A DNA stretch of 64,000 nucleotides from Aneurinibacillus sp. Ricciae_BoGa-3 (GCF_028421645.1 NZ_CP116887.1:417001-481000), one strand, 5' to 3'. Shown: positions 53,895 through 62,962, counted from the stretch's first letter. Numbers and translations are program-made. Notes: generated by a model from the letters alone, not told the origin.

Positions 53895-54920
53895 TTGTCA
53901 CAAGTAGTTTTGAAAGATATTAAGAAGACTTTTGATGGAAAAGACGTGATTCCAAATATCAATCTGACCATTCCCTCCGGCTCCTTTACAGTTCTGGTAG
54001 GACCCTCTGGTTGTGGAAAATCCACTACCTTGCGGATGATTGCCGGGCTAGAGCATTCTACTAGCGGAGAGATCCTGATTGATGGCCAGAAGGTGAATCA
54101 ACTTGACGCCGGCAAACGGGATATTGCGATGGTATTTCAGAATTATGCGCTGTATCCTACCATGACGGTCAAGGAAAATATTGAATTCGGGTTAAAGAAT
54201 CGCAAGGTCCCTAAAGCCGACCGGGAAGCGATGGTTCAGGAGATGGCGGATACGGTTGGCCTCACCGATTACTTATCAAGGAAGCCATCCGAGCTATCCG
54301 GTGGGCAGCGCCAACGGGTAGCACTCGCCAGAGCCATGGTAAAAAAACCAAAGGTCTTCCTGATGGACGAACCATTATCGAATCTGGATGCCCAGCTTCG
54401 CCAGCAAATGCGCTTTGAATTAATGGAACTGCATCAGAAGCTCAAGGCTACATTTATCTACGTAACGCACGATCAGGTGGAAGCCATGTCGTTAGGCGAT
54501 CAGATTGTGATTATGAACAAGGGCGTCATTCAGCAAGCGGCGATGCCGACCGATGTTTACCATAAACCTGCTAATGAATTCGTAGCGCAATTCATTGGAA
54601 GCCCGCCGATGAATATCTTTTCTGCCAAACAAGTAGGCGTTAACCTCAACGGTGCGGCAAAAGTAGGCATCCGTCCGGAAAACATGCATATTCAGGATGC
54701 GCAGGATTCACGGCCAAATGGGCATTCGCTATATGTACAGGGAACGGTTGCAGCCAGAGAAATGTTAGGGTCGGAAACACTTTTCTACATTGACTCTTCC
54801 ATTGGACGCTTTGTCGTTAAAGCTCACGGGGAATTGCCGTTTGCGAATGGAGCGCATGTAAAAGTCGAACTTCCAATGGATTCTCTTTGCGGTTTTGACG
54901 AAGGGGGAAGCCGAAGATGA
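53895..54920 (+). CDS. ugpC: UgpC-type ABC transporter ATPase
   Basis: A 341-residue ATPase of the MalK/UgpC group that powers import. Walker A is GPSGCGKST (about 36-44), signature LSGGQRQRVALARA (about 134-147), and Walker B VFLMDEPLSNLDA, followed by the TOBE domain (about 240-340, IGSPPMNIF onwards). TTG start behind GAGGGGG. It overlaps ugpA by 4 bases. In enteric Ugp systems the ATPase comes last; here it is first, after glpP. Confidence 0.93.
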   Translation: MSQVVLKDIKKTFDGKDVIPNINLTIPSGSFTVLVGPSGCGKSTTLRMIAGLEHSTSGEILIDGQKVNQLDAGKRDIAMVFQNYALYPTMTVKENIEFGLKNRKVPKADREAMVQEMADTVGLTDYLSRKPSELSGGQRQRVALARAMVKKPKVFLMDEPLSNLDAQLRQQMRFELMELHQKLKATFIYVTHDQVEAMSLGDQIVIMNKGVIQQAAMPTDVYHKPANEFVAQFIGSPPMNIFSAKQVGVNLNGAAKVGIRPENMHIQDAQDSRPNGHSLYVQGTVAAREMLGSETLFYIDSSIGRFVVKAHGELPFANGAHVKVELPMDSLCGFDEGGSRR

Positions 54921-55780
54921 GGCGCTGGACTCCTTATCTGTATACCACGCCAGCCATGGTCATTTTTCTGCTATTTTTTATCTATCCTATCTTTTACATG
55001 ATTTATCTGAGTTTTACATCGTGGGATTTGATAAGCCCTGAAAAGAAGTTTGTTGGGCTGCAGAACTATCAAGATTTATTTCACAGTGATGAGTTCTGGA
55101 AAGTGTTCTCTAACACAATTGTTTATACCATTCTTACCGTCATCATCTCTATCTTTTTGTCTTTGCTTTTCGCTCTTTGGCTAAACAAAAAAGGATGGAT
55201 CTACCGGTTTTTACAGGGTGCTATTTTCACGCCTTATATTATTTCACTCGTATCGATCTCGCTTCTGTGGATGTGGATGATGGATCCACAGTATGGGCTG
55301 TTAAATTGGGTTTTCTCTTTAGTTGGGCTTCCGCCGTCCAAGTGGTTAGCTGACACCGGATCGGCTCTATATTCGCTTGTGTTGGTGAATGTGTGGAAAC
55401 ACATCGGCTATAACACGCTGATTTTTATCGCCGGGCTGCAAAGCATTCCGAAAGAAATTTATGAAGCGGCACTGATCGACCGGACGCCGTGGTGGAGGAA
55501 GTTAACGCGGATTACCATTCCGATGCTATCGCCGACATTATTTTTTCTTCTTATTATCAATACCATCAACTCCTTCCAGGTGTTTGATACGGTGCAGATT
55601 ATGACACAGGGTGGTCCCGTGAACAGTACCAATATGCTGGTTTACTACATTTATCAATACGGCTTTGATTTCTTTAAAATTGGCTACGCTTCGGCTGCCG
55701 GCGTTATCCTTCTTATACTGGTGGCCATTGTGACGCTGTTTCACTTTAAATTCTTATCCAGCCGTGTCCATTATCGTTAA
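54917..55780 (+). CDS. ugpA: UgpA-type ABC permease
   Basis: A 287-residue inner-membrane permease with six segments. The cytosolic coupling EAA loop is IPKEIYEAALIDRTPWWRKL (about 184-203), and the start (RRWTPYLYTTPAMVIFLLFF) is typical of UgpA/MalF-like proteins. It forms the channel with UgpE for glycerol-3-phosphate or glycerophosphodiesters. ATGA overlap with ugpC suggests translational coupling. Confidence 0.92.
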   Translation: MRRWTPYLYTTPAMVIFLLFFIYPIFYMIYLSFTSWDLISPEKKFVGLQNYQDLFHSDEFWKVFSNTIVYTILTVIISIFLSLLFALWLNKKGWIYRFLQGAIFTPYIISLVSISLLWMWMMDPQYGLLNWVFSLVGLPPSKWLADTGSALYSLVLVNVWKHIGYNTLIFIAGLQSIPKEIYEAALIDRTPWWRKLTRITIPMLSPTLFFLLIINTINSFQVFDTVQIMTQGGPVNSTNMLVYYIYQYGFDFFKIGYASAAGVILLILVAIVTLFHFKFLSSRVHYR

Positions 55781-55797
55781 GTTGGGGGGTGAAAAAG

Positions 55798-56625
55798 ATG
55801 AGCTTACTTCGATTATCGGCAAAAGGTATAGAGTGGGTAGGTTTTGCACTTGTGGCGTTGATTTTTCTGTTTCCCTTTGTCTGGATGATACTGACTTCAG
55901 TTAAAAGCCTGGTTGAAACCACTGTGTTTCCTCCTAAATGGATTCCCTCAACCTTTCACTGGGAAAACTTTGCCCAGGCATGGCAGGCCGGGCCGTTTAT
56001 GACCTATTTTATCAACAGTGTGCTTGTCACATTATCAATTCTTATCCTGCAGCTTCTAACCGGGATTCCAGCTGCATACGCATTTGCCCGGTTTAAATTT
56101 AAGGGTGCGCAGATTTTATTTGGCCTTACGCTTATTGCACTCATGATTCCGCCCCAGATCACATTCCTGCCTGTCTTTATACAGATGAGTGGATGGGGAT
56201 TAATCAACACCTACGCGCCTCTTATTTTACCGTATGCCGCAAGCGGTTTTGGAATCTTTATGCTTCGGCAAACGTTTAAACAGGTGCCGGAAGAAGTAAT
56301 AGAAGCAGCCCGGCTGGACCAGGCAAGTGAGTGGAAAATTCTATGGAAGATCATGGTCCCCATGGCACGTCCTGTTCTTGTCACATTTGGATTGTTTAGT
56401 TTCATTTATCACTGGAACGACTATTTCTGGACGCTGGTCATGACGAATCAGGATATGGTCAGAACCCTTCCTGTAGGAATTGCAAGATTAAAATCATCGG
56501 AAGGGGGAGTGGCCTGGAACGTTGTCATGGCTGGTAATATGATTCTGGTTGTTCCGATTTTAATCGCCTTTTTCTTTGCGCAGCGGCAGATTATCAAAGC
56601 ATTTGTTTATTCAGGTGTTAAATAA
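55798..56625 (+). CDS. ugpE: UgpE-type ABC permease
   Basis: A 275-residue second permease with six segments and the EAA loop VPEEVIEAARLDQASEWKILW (in part, about 161-180). WMILTSVKSLVETT and the WNDYFWTLVMT segment follow the MalG/UgpE pattern. ATG 55798 is preferred over GTG 55789, which is only one base from the GGGGGG site. It pairs with UgpA. Confidence 0.92.
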   Translation: MSLLRLSAKGIEWVGFALVALIFLFPFVWMILTSVKSLVETTVFPPKWIPSTFHWENFAQAWQAGPFMTYFINSVLVTLSILILQLLTGIPAAYAFARFKFKGAQILFGLTLIALMIPPQITFLPVFIQMSGWGLINTYAPLILPYAASGFGIFMLRQTFKQVPEEVIEAARLDQASEWKILWKIMVPMARPVLVTFGLFSFIYHWNDYFWTLVMTNQDMVRTLPVGIARLKSSEGGVAWNVVMAGNMILVVPILIAFFFAQRQIIKAFVYSGVK

Positions 56626-56647
56626 CATTTATTTGGAGGGTATCCAC

Positions 56648-57940
56648 GTGAAAAAAGCAATTCTATCTATTTTTTCTTCCGTTTTGGTAGCTGGAACGAT
56701 GTTGGCGGGTTGTGCGCCTGCTGGCCAGCAAGGCTCACAATCGGGCTCAGCCGGTTCAGCCAATGGCCCCACAACCATCAATTTCTGGTATGCGATGAGC
56801 GGCAAGAATGGAGAAGTCGTTAAGAAAATGGTGGACGATTTTAACCATTCGCAAAAAGAAGTTCAAGTCAACGCTTCTTTTCAAGGCGATTATTATGCCA
56901 ACCATGCAAAGGTTTTGTCCGCAATCGCTGCTGGCAACCAGCCTGATGTAACACAAATCGAGGTTGCTTCCATGGCTTCTTTTGCTGATAAAGGCGCGCT
57001 GGAGGATTTAACACCTTACCTCACAGGCAAAAACGGAACGGATCAAAAGGACTTCGTTCCAGGACTTCTAGGCAACTCTTATTGGAACAACAAATTGTAC
57101 GGTATTCCATTTAACCGTTCTACGCCTCTGCTGTACATTAATAAAGATAAACTAAAAGCTGCAGGCTTAGATCCGAACGGACCGAAAACATGGGATGAGT
57201 TAAGAACGTATTCGCAGAAGCTGTCCAAGAAGGGACAGGAATGGGGATTCTCCACTCCTATTGATATCTGGTTCTATGAAGCGATGGTGTTTGAAAACGG
57301 CGGAAAAATATTGAGCCAGGATGGAAAACAAGCTCTGGTTGACACACCGCAGGGGATTGCGCCAATCGCCTACTGGAAAGATATGATTGCCGAAGGAAGC
57401 ATGAAAATGCCTCCGGGAGCTAAATATGATGCGTGGGAAGCTGCAGACAATGATTTTATCAATGGAAAAGCAGCCATGATCTTTGATTCAACAGGCAGCT
57501 TAAATATGCTTTTAGATAAGGCGAAATTCAACGTAGGAACTGCGTTTTTACCGAAAAAAGACAACTATGGCGTAGCTGCTGGCGGAGCCAACCTGGTTAT
57601 GCTGGCCAAATCACAGAAGAAAGATGCCGCATGGAAATTCATTAAATATATGACAGACAAAGAGCAAACGATTAAAGTATCCGAGCAAACAGGGTATATG
57701 CCTGTGCGCCAATCTGCTATCGACAGTCCAGAAATGAAACAATTCTTCACCCAGCATCCACAATTCAAGGTTGCGGTTGATCAATTGAAACACGCGCAGC
57801 CTCGTCCAGCTTCACCTGGTTATAAGGAGCTGCAAGAAGTGATTATGAATGATGTGCAGAAAGCGATTCTTGGTCAGGCTTCCCCTGCTGATGCGTTGAA
57901 AGATGCCGCAGACAAAGGCACACAATTGCTGCAAAGATAA
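56648..57940 (+). CDS. ugpB: UgpB-type substrate-binding lipoprotein
   Basis: A 430-residue extracytoplasmic binding lipoprotein with lipobox LAGC at about residue 22 and a G/S/Q linker. The binding core shows TTINFWYAMSGKNGEVV, GNQPDVTQIEVASMASFAD, YGIPFNRSTPLLYINKDKL, GKAAMIFDSTGSL and EQTGYMPVR, close to UgpB of glycerol-3-phosphate systems. GTG 56648 with TTGGAGGG is chosen; the longer frame starting at 56576 runs inside ugpE. It delivers substrate to UgpAE-C. Confidence 0.93.
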   Translation: MKKAILSIFSSVLVAGTMLAGCAPAGQQGSQSGSAGSANGPTTINFWYAMSGKNGEVVKKMVDDFNHSQKEVQVNASFQGDYYANHAKVLSAIAAGNQPDVTQIEVASMASFADKGALEDLTPYLTGKNGTDQKDFVPGLLGNSYWNNKLYGIPFNRSTPLLYINKDKLKAAGLDPNGPKTWDELRTYSQKLSKKGQEWGFSTPIDIWFYEAMVFENGGKILSQDGKQALVDTPQGIAPIAYWKDMIAEGSMKMPPGAKYDAWEAADNDFINGKAAMIFDSTGSLNMLLDKAKFNVGTAFLPKKDNYGVAAGGANLVMLAKSQKKDAAWKFIKYMTDKEQTIKVSEQTGYMPVRQSAIDSPEMKQFFTQHPQFKVAVDQLKHAQPRPASPGYKELQEVIMNDVQKAILGQASPADALKDAADKGTQLLQR

Positions 57941-57953
57941 CACAACATTAAGG

Positions 57954-57982
57954 GGCTGCTGTTGCGACAGCAGTCTCTTTTT
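57954..57982 (+). terminator. Hairpin between ugpB and GDPD gene
   Basis: CTGCTGT pairs with ACAGCAG around TGCG, followed by TCTCTTTTT. It may terminate part of the transcripts so that the GDPD is made at a lower level. Confidence 0.7.
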
Positions 57983-57996
57983 AACAGGAGGTTAGT

Positions 57997-58728
57997 ATGC
58001 GAAATAACAAGTGTATTGCTCACCGGGGATGGTCTGGCCAGGCACCAGAAAATACGTTAGCGGCCATTAGAATGGCAGCCAATCATCCGGAAATTGACAT
58101 GATTGAAGTGGATGTTCAAATGAGCCGTGACGGTGTGCCCGTTATTATTCACGATTATATCCTGGATCGGACAACGAATGGTTCAGGAAAAGTTGGCGAC
58201 TTTACTCTGGAAGAATTAAAAAAGCTGGATGCGGGTTTCTGGTTTAATCCGGCGTACACGGGTGAAACCATTCCCACCCTTGAAGAGGTTCTGATTGAAG
58301 CCAGGGGGAAGGCGAAGTTAAATCTGGAAATCAAACGGGCAGGGGACTGGTATCCTGCTATCGAAAACAAGGTTGTGGAGCTCGTACAACGGTACGATAT
58401 GGAATCGGATATCGTCATCACGAGCTTTAACCATGAAACAATGCGGACATTTACCCAAATTGCCCCCGCTATCAAAACAGGTTTGCTAATCTACGGTTAC
58501 CCTGTTCTGCTGGAGGAACTTCTGGCCTATACCGGTGCATCTGCGTTGTCCATGGGTTATGACTATTTAACAGAGAACCTGGTGCGCAGTTCGTTTGAGC
58601 GCGGGCTTGATATTATTGCGTGGACTGTTGATGAGCCGCAGGATATGAAGCGCATTGCCAGCTTGGATGAGCGCATTGCAATCTGTACCAATCATCCGGA
58701 CCGTTGGTTGTTAGCGCGTGAAGCGTAA
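57997..58728 (+). CDS. ugpQ: Glycerophosphodiester phosphodiesterase (UgpQ type)
   Basis: A 243-residue cytosolic GDPD with catalytic motif AHRGWSGQAPENTLAA (His-9, Arg-10 and Glu) and MIEVDVQMSRDGVPVIIHD (Glu, Asp, His), then NLEIKRAG and AWTVDEPQDM. It splits imported glycerophosphodiesters into glycerol-3-phosphate and an alcohol. No signal peptide, so it acts after uptake. AGGAGG precedes the ATG. Its stop overlaps the next gene by one base. Confidence 0.94.
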   Translation: MRNNKCIAHRGWSGQAPENTLAAIRMAANHPEIDMIEVDVQMSRDGVPVIIHDYILDRTTNGSGKVGDFTLEELKKLDAGFWFNPAYTGETIPTLEEVLIEARGKAKLNLEIKRAGDWYPAIENKVVELVQRYDMESDIVITSFNHETMRTFTQIAPAIKTGLLIYGYPVLLEELLAYTGASALSMGYDYLTENLVRSSFERGLDIIAWTVDEPQDMKRIASLDERIAICTNHPDRWLLAREA

Positions 58729-59051
58729 TGGGCTGGCTTTATTTAAGTTTGGCCATCTTGTTTGAACTCTCTGGGACACTATGCATGAAATTGTCAGGGG
58801 GATTTCAGAAATTACTGCCGTCCATCCTCATGTTTTTCTTCTACATCCTTGCTTTTAGTTCTTTAACATTTGCTTTGAAGAAGATTGAAATAGGGATCGC
58901 TTACGCCATTTGGTCCGGAGTTGGAACGGCCCTTATCGGCGTGATTGGTATTTTGTATTTTAATGAAAGCGTAAATGTTTTAAAAATTGGCAGCCTGCTG
59001 CTGGTTATTCTAGGTGTGGTTGGCCTAAATGCCAGCAGTTTGTTCCGATAA
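58728..59051 (+). CDS. Small multidrug resistance (SMR) family protein
   Basis: A 107-residue protein with four membrane segments. The conserved glutamate is in LAILFELSGTLCMKLSGGF (about residue 13), and AYAIWSGVGTALIGVIG matches the SMR signature. Members export quaternary ammonium compounds, guanidinium or polyamines. It overlaps the GDPD stop (TAATG), so it may export an amine released from glycerophosphodiesters, such as choline or ethanolamine. That is inferred from context only. A terminator follows. Confidence 0.9.
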   Translation: MGWLYLSLAILFELSGTLCMKLSGGFQKLLPSILMFFFYILAFSSLTFALKKIEIGIAYAIWSGVGTALIGVIGILYFNESVNVLKIGSLLLVILGVVGLNASSLFR

Positions 59052-59054
59052 GAA

Positions 59055-59094
59055 AAAACCCTCAGATTAACCCTTTGGTTATTTTGAGGGTTTT
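59055..59094 (+). terminator. Terminator of the glpP-ugp operon
   Basis: AAAACCCTCA pairs with TGAGGGTTTT, with an inner AACC/GGTT pair, directly after the SMR stop. Confidence 0.9.
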
Positions 59095-59130
59095 GCTGTT
59101 TGCTTTAGAACCTTTATCTCTTGCTTTCAC

Positions 59131-59712
59131 TTAATAGAAGAGCGATAGGGCGCTATAAATGAGCAACAACCCCATGGCAAGATTAAATGGCTTCCTATAT
59201 TTTGCTAAGAACTTTTGAAACAGAGCGCCAAACAGGGCCCAACATGAAGTGGCCAGGAAGCCGACAAATGCAAGAAATAATGAGAAAAGCAACAGGCTGA
59301 AGCTCGATCGGTAAGATGGTATGATAAAAGTTGAAATGGTCGTTATACCGTACAAAATAACCTTTGGATTAATAAATTGCAAAACGAGACCAGATACAAA
59401 AGAGATGTTTTTGTGCTTGTTGTCCTGCTCATCATGGGATTTACTGGTCATGATCTTAACGGCAAGATATACCATGTAAACCCCCCCGATAATACTCATA
59501 ACGAGCTCCACTTTTGGTATGTACTTAAACAGGATAAGATTAAAGTAACTGCATAAGAGCATGATTACAGCAAACCCGGCAGATACCCCAAAGATAAACT
59601 TAAGCGTCTTTCTGAAACCGTATTTGTTTGCATTTGACATCGACATAATGTTATTGGGCCCCGGTGTAAAAGTTGTCACCAAAACGTAAGACAAAAAGGC
59701 GGCAATATTCAA
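59131..59712 (-). CDS. LysE-family amino-acid exporter
   Basis: A 193-residue membrane protein with about six hydrophobic segments. The LysE/RhtB start pattern is present: YVLVTTFTPGPNNIMSMSNAN (in part), then GFRKTLKFIFGVSAGF and VLQFINPKVILYGIT. It exports amino acids or similar metabolites. TTG 59712 is used because the frame and family start align there, with AAGGAGG about 12 bases upstream; the nearby ATG is out of frame. A divergent XRE-cupin gene is the likely regulator. Confidence 0.9.
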   Translation of the reverse strand: MNIAAFLSYVLVTTFTPGPNNIMSMSNANKYGFRKTLKFIFGVSAGFAVIMLLCSYFNLILFKYIPKVELVMSIIGGVYMVYLAVKIMTSKSHDEQDNKHKNISFVSGLVLQFINPKVILYGITTISTFIIPSYRSSFSLLLFSLFLAFVGFLATSCWALFGALFQKFLAKYRKPFNLAMGLLLIYSALSLFY

Positions 59713-59762
59713 TGTTCATGAAACCTCCTTATAATATGTTATAATTGCACAAATGTACGTTT

Positions 59763-59777
59763 TAACGTCTGACGTTA
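59763..59777. promoter_or_regulatory. Palindrome between lysE-type and XRE-cupin genes
   Basis: TAACGT-CTG-ACGTTA is a perfect 6-3-6 inverted repeat between the divergent starts, next to a TATAAT (59776-59781) for the plus-strand gene. It is a good candidate operator for the XRE-cupin protein. Confidence 0.55.
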
Positions 59778-59823
59778 TAATCATACAATATGTACGCTAT
59801 ATAGCACAAGAGAGGGTGATAGT

Positions 59824-60378
59824 TTGGAGAATATAAACTTTGTCATTGCAAAAAATCTAAAAATGATGCGGGAAAATAAGAAGCTGAGTCTTGAAAAAGT
59901 ATCTGAGATGACAGGGGTTAGCAAAACGATGCTGGGGCAAATTGAACGCGGCGAGTCCAGCCCTACAATCACAACCGTGTGGAAAATTGCTAAAGGTTTA
60001 AAAATCTCTTTTACTTCACTTATCAATAATCCACAGCCGGATACTGTTGTGGTTAGTAGCAGTGATATTGAACCTCTTATAGAAGACAATGGTAAATATC
60101 GGCTTTATCCCTTCTTTCCTTTTGAAGAGGGCAGACGCTTTGAAGTGTATGCAGTAGAGATAGACAAAGGCGGGTATTTGAGCGCTGAGGCACATACAGA
60201 GGGCACAGAAGAATTTATAACGGTTTTCGGTGGCGAGTTGACTGTTCGTGTGAATAACGAGGAATATACAATTAAGGAAGGGGACTCTATCCGATTTAGA
60301 GCGGACAGGGAGCATGCCTATCATAATTCTGGGGAAACACTAACCAGCATAAGCATGCTTATTTACTATCCCAACTAG
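59824..60378 (+). CDS. XRE-family regulator with C-terminal cupin
   Basis: A 184-residue regulator. The HTH_3 domain (about 8-62) includes MTGVSKTMLGQIERGESSPT. The cupin domain (about 105-182) includes EAHTEGTEEFITVFGGELTV and GDSIRFRADREHAYHNSG. Such HTH-cupin proteins sense small metabolites and often control adjacent export or catabolic genes. TTG start behind GAGGGTG. It is divergent from the LysE exporter and probably autoregulates through the palindrome between them. Confidence 0.92.
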   Translation: MENINFVIAKNLKMMRENKKLSLEKVSEMTGVSKTMLGQIERGESSPTITTVWKIAKGLKISFTSLINNPQPDTVVVSSSDIEPLIEDNGKYRLYPFFPFEEGRRFEVYAVEIDKGGYLSAEAHTEGTEEFITVFGGELTVRVNNEEYTIKEGDSIRFRADREHAYHNSGETLTSISMLIYYPN

Positions 60379-60407
60379 AAAACCTACACCGTATTCCGCC
60401 AATACAT

Positions 60408-60446
60408 AAAGCCAATTTCCACTTAACTTAGGAAATTGGCTTTTTT
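60408..60446 (+). terminator. Terminator after XRE-cupin gene
   Basis: AAAGCCAATTTCC pairs with GGAAATTGGCTTT around a 10-base loop, then TTTT. Confidence 0.93.
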
Positions 60447-60472
60447 AAATGGGCCGTGCTATTTATTGGCGT

Positions 60473-60613
60473 TCATATTTTTTTTAGGAATTTCAGAATC
60501 AAGATATCAAGTTTCTGGCTAAGCGCTAAGACTTCGGAGTGTTGAAAGTTAAAATTGTGTTCTGCCGCGGTAGTCACTAAGAGTTTTTTCAAGTCCGTAA
60601 TTTCCTTTTCCAT
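60473..60613 (-). CDS. Spo0E-family small phosphatase
   Basis: A 46-residue protein that starts at ATG 60613 behind GGAGGCGG. It has the Spo0E-like signature HSEVLALSQKLDILIL (about 25-40), matching the SQELDxLI motif of Spo0E, YisI and YnzD. These small helical proteins dephosphorylate Spo0A-P and delay sporulation. It stands alone in a 480-base stretch otherwise without genes. It supports a spore-forming host. Confidence 0.85.
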   Translation of the reverse strand: MEKEITDLKKLLVTTAAEHNFNFQHSEVLALSQKLDILILKFLKKI

Positions 60614-60817
60614 GTTACCGCCTCCCTAGGTTTAATGGTAAATTGGAAGCAAAATTGTTTGGGAAACCAAGGTACTATCACCTAATGAACATTATTATAC
60701 TGCATAGTTTGCATTGTAGATGATGTAAAATTTGCATAACATAACGCATGTCAATGTTTACTGTTTTCTTGATTGATACATTTGACCGCATTTTATCAGC
60801 AATGAAAAGATTTAAAA

Positions 60818-60848
60818 GACACAGTGCTCCCGGAGGATTCACTGTGTC
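60818..60848 (-). terminator. Terminator of haem membrane protein gene
   Basis: On the minus strand GACACAGTG and CACTGTGTC pair around 13 bases, followed by TTTTAAAT, just after the stop at 60856. Nothing was recognised in 60614-60817. Confidence 0.85.
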
Positions 60849-60855
60849 ATAGAGT

Positions 60856-61479
60856 CTAATGTGATACTGTTTTTTTGGCTGATAAATCAACCCACCGTAC
60901 AATTAACCATAACGCTAAAGTAACGATCACCATAAAGATGAAGAAACCGCCAGTATGAATTAACAACGCTACAAGCCATATATGCCCCAAAATAAAATGG
61001 GATGTGCGCATAAATTTATTTCGTACGCGTTTATATAGCCAGCCGTAAAGGGCCAGCGCTAGTAAAAGAAGGAAGGCAGCGAGTCCTGTGAAAATCTTTG
61101 AATTGTGAAAATCTGTGATTAAATAATAGCCGCCGTGAATAATGATGAAAACCAACGCAGCCCAACCTGTGTATGTATGTATGGAATACAGCCTTTTTGC
61201 TACTTTCTTCAACGGTTTAGAAGGAGAAGCAAGCTTTTTCTTAAATAGGAACCACCAATAGCTGATAGCTCCACACGCAATGGCAATGTTGCCAAATAGG
61301 GTGAAGTCAAACCCCTTCTTACCATCCGGATGAGGCATGCCATGCGATCCATTTGGCGGATGTATTCCCTGATGAGGCCGCGGAGCATTGGATGTTGTAT
61401 AAAAAAAGTAAGCGATAAGGAGGACGCTGATAAGCGTAACCAGAATGACCGGTATAAAGGCACGACGATTTTGACTCAA
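60856..61479 (-). CDS. Ferric-reductase-like/cytochrome b-type membrane protein
   Basis: A 207-residue protein with five or six membrane segments. Histidines are placed for two haems across the bilayer (YSIHTYTGWAAL, IIIHGGYYL, SHFILGHIWLVALLIHTGG), as in ferric-reductase-like transmembrane domains. A His/Pro/Gly-rich loop (PHQGIHPPNGSHGMPHPDG) follows the first segment. No flavin domain is present, so it would depend on a partner or act as a haem electron carrier. GTG/TTG-type start at 61479 with AAAGGTG upstream. Confidence 0.78.
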   Translation of the reverse strand: MSQNRRAFIPVILVTLISVLLIAYFFYTTSNAPRPHQGIHPPNGSHGMPHPDGKKGFDFTLFGNIAIACGAISYWWFLFKKKLASPSKPLKKVAKRLYSIHTYTGWAALVFIIIHGGYYLITDFHNSKIFTGLAAFLLLLALALYGWLYKRVRNKFMRTSHFILGHIWLVALLIHTGGFFIFMVIVTLALWLIVRWVDLSAKKTVSH

Positions 61480-61765
61480 ACGAATTTCACCTTTCTTTTT
61501 TTGTTATGGTTATTCTATATCTTTCATTAAACAATAAAAAGGTGAAAAAGTGGTGAAATGTCGCAAATGATTTTCTCTATACATGACTGAAACCCATATT
61601 GGGAAACTTTATTGATGAGTATCTTTCCTCGTTTGAACGCTAGCTATTTCTGTGTAACGAGAAGAAAGCCCAAAGGAAGTGAAAGAGGACACCCATAGTA
61701 AAACGGAAGTTGATAGCCCCAAGTTGTGGCTGTTATATAGATCAGATGGAAGGAATGTGAAATCC

Positions 61766-62962
61766 ATGATTAGCCAACTAAACCGAATTCATCTATCTGT
61801 AGACTTTTTAAAGGGCATAGCCGTTTTGTTTATTGTTGAATTTGTTCGTGGCGCCTTTCTGCTTTCCTATTTACCCGCGTATGCCGCTGATCGGATCCAT
61901 TTAGGTGTTTCCGCGGTAGGTATTGCTGTAACAGCGCACTATCTGGCTGATACGTTGTCTAAAAGTGTGATTGGCTACTTGTTGGATCACTTTCCCTTCC
62001 GCCTAATCGTCCAAATCGGGCTGGTTATTTCTCTGGTTGGATTGTTCATTATTCCTTATTGCCACCAGGCCTGGCAGCTCATCGCAGCTTCAGCTTTTTA
62101 TGGAATCGGGATCTCACCAATATGGATTGTTTGCTTAAGCAACGTGAATGAAGAGAATAGGGCTACAAATATGGGATTGTTATATACCTTCTGGCTGGTT
62201 GGACTTGGGCTGGGACCTGTTATCATGAATTTCTTAATCGATTTAAGCTACACCCTTTCATACTGGCTTTTAATTATCCTATTAGGAATAGGATGGGGGG
62301 TGTCGACCCAAATAAAACATGCGAGTTCCGCTAAGGTGGATGTAATGCCGATCTCCACCCAGTTTAGGATTTTGGGCGAACGGTTGAAAGCTATGCGGCC
62401 ACTGCTTCCCGGCATGATCATACAAACGACAGCTGCCGGACTGCTTGTTCCGATTCTGCCGCATTTCGCTACCCGCTATTTAAGACTAAGCTATAGTGAA
62501 TACTCCTATGTTCTGATGGCGGGTGGAATCAGTGCCGTTCTGATGCTCATTCCGATGGGGAAGCTATCTGACATGTGGGGCAGAAAATGGTTTCTTGTGT
62601 TTGGGTTTGGAGCCTGTGCGGTTGCTCTCTATTCACTGACGCTGAGCTCTTCTATTTACTTTACTGTACTGTGGGCCGTAGTGGCAGGGCTGTCCTATGC
62701 TGCTGTACTTCCTGCATGGAATGCCATTATGTCTCAGAATGTCCCCAGTGAAGAGCAAGGAATGGGATGGGGAATTTTATCAAGCGTGGAGGGAATTGGG
62801 GTAATCATTGGCCCTATCCTGGGAGGCTGGTTTGCAGAGTTATTCAACGAGGCCATAACAGTTACCATTAGTGCCACTTTATTGGGGGCCATAGGTGTAT
62901 TTTATTTAATCTGTCCATTCCGATTTTTGCAGGAAGCGAGCCATAAGGCGAAATCAAGCTAG
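61766..62962 (+). CDS. MFS transporter
   Basis: A 398-residue major facilitator protein with about 12 hydrophobic segments. Motif A-like loops occur after TM2 (GYLLDHFPFRL) and TM8 (GKLSDMWGRKW). IGPILGGWFAELF in the second half resembles antiporter motif C. It is a probable exporter; the substrate is unknown. ATG 61766 with GGAAGGAA is chosen over a GTG at 61679, which would add 29 hydrophilic residues. The 61480-61765 region holds only promoter-like AT-rich sequence. Confidence 0.88.
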   Translation: MISQLNRIHLSVDFLKGIAVLFIVEFVRGAFLLSYLPAYAADRIHLGVSAVGIAVTAHYLADTLSKSVIGYLLDHFPFRLIVQIGLVISLVGLFIIPYCHQAWQLIAASAFYGIGISPIWIVCLSNVNEENRATNMGLLYTFWLVGLGLGPVIMNFLIDLSYTLSYWLLIILLGIGWGVSTQIKHASSAKVDVMPISTQFRILGERLKAMRPLLPGMIIQTTAAGLLVPILPHFATRYLRLSYSEYSYVLMAGGISAVLMLIPMGKLSDMWGRKWFLVFGFGACAVALYSLTLSSSIYFTVLWAVVAGLSYAAVLPAWNAIMSQNVPSEEQGMGWGILSSVEGIGVIIGPILGGWFAELFNEAITVTISATLLGAIGVFYLICPFRFLQEASHKAKSS

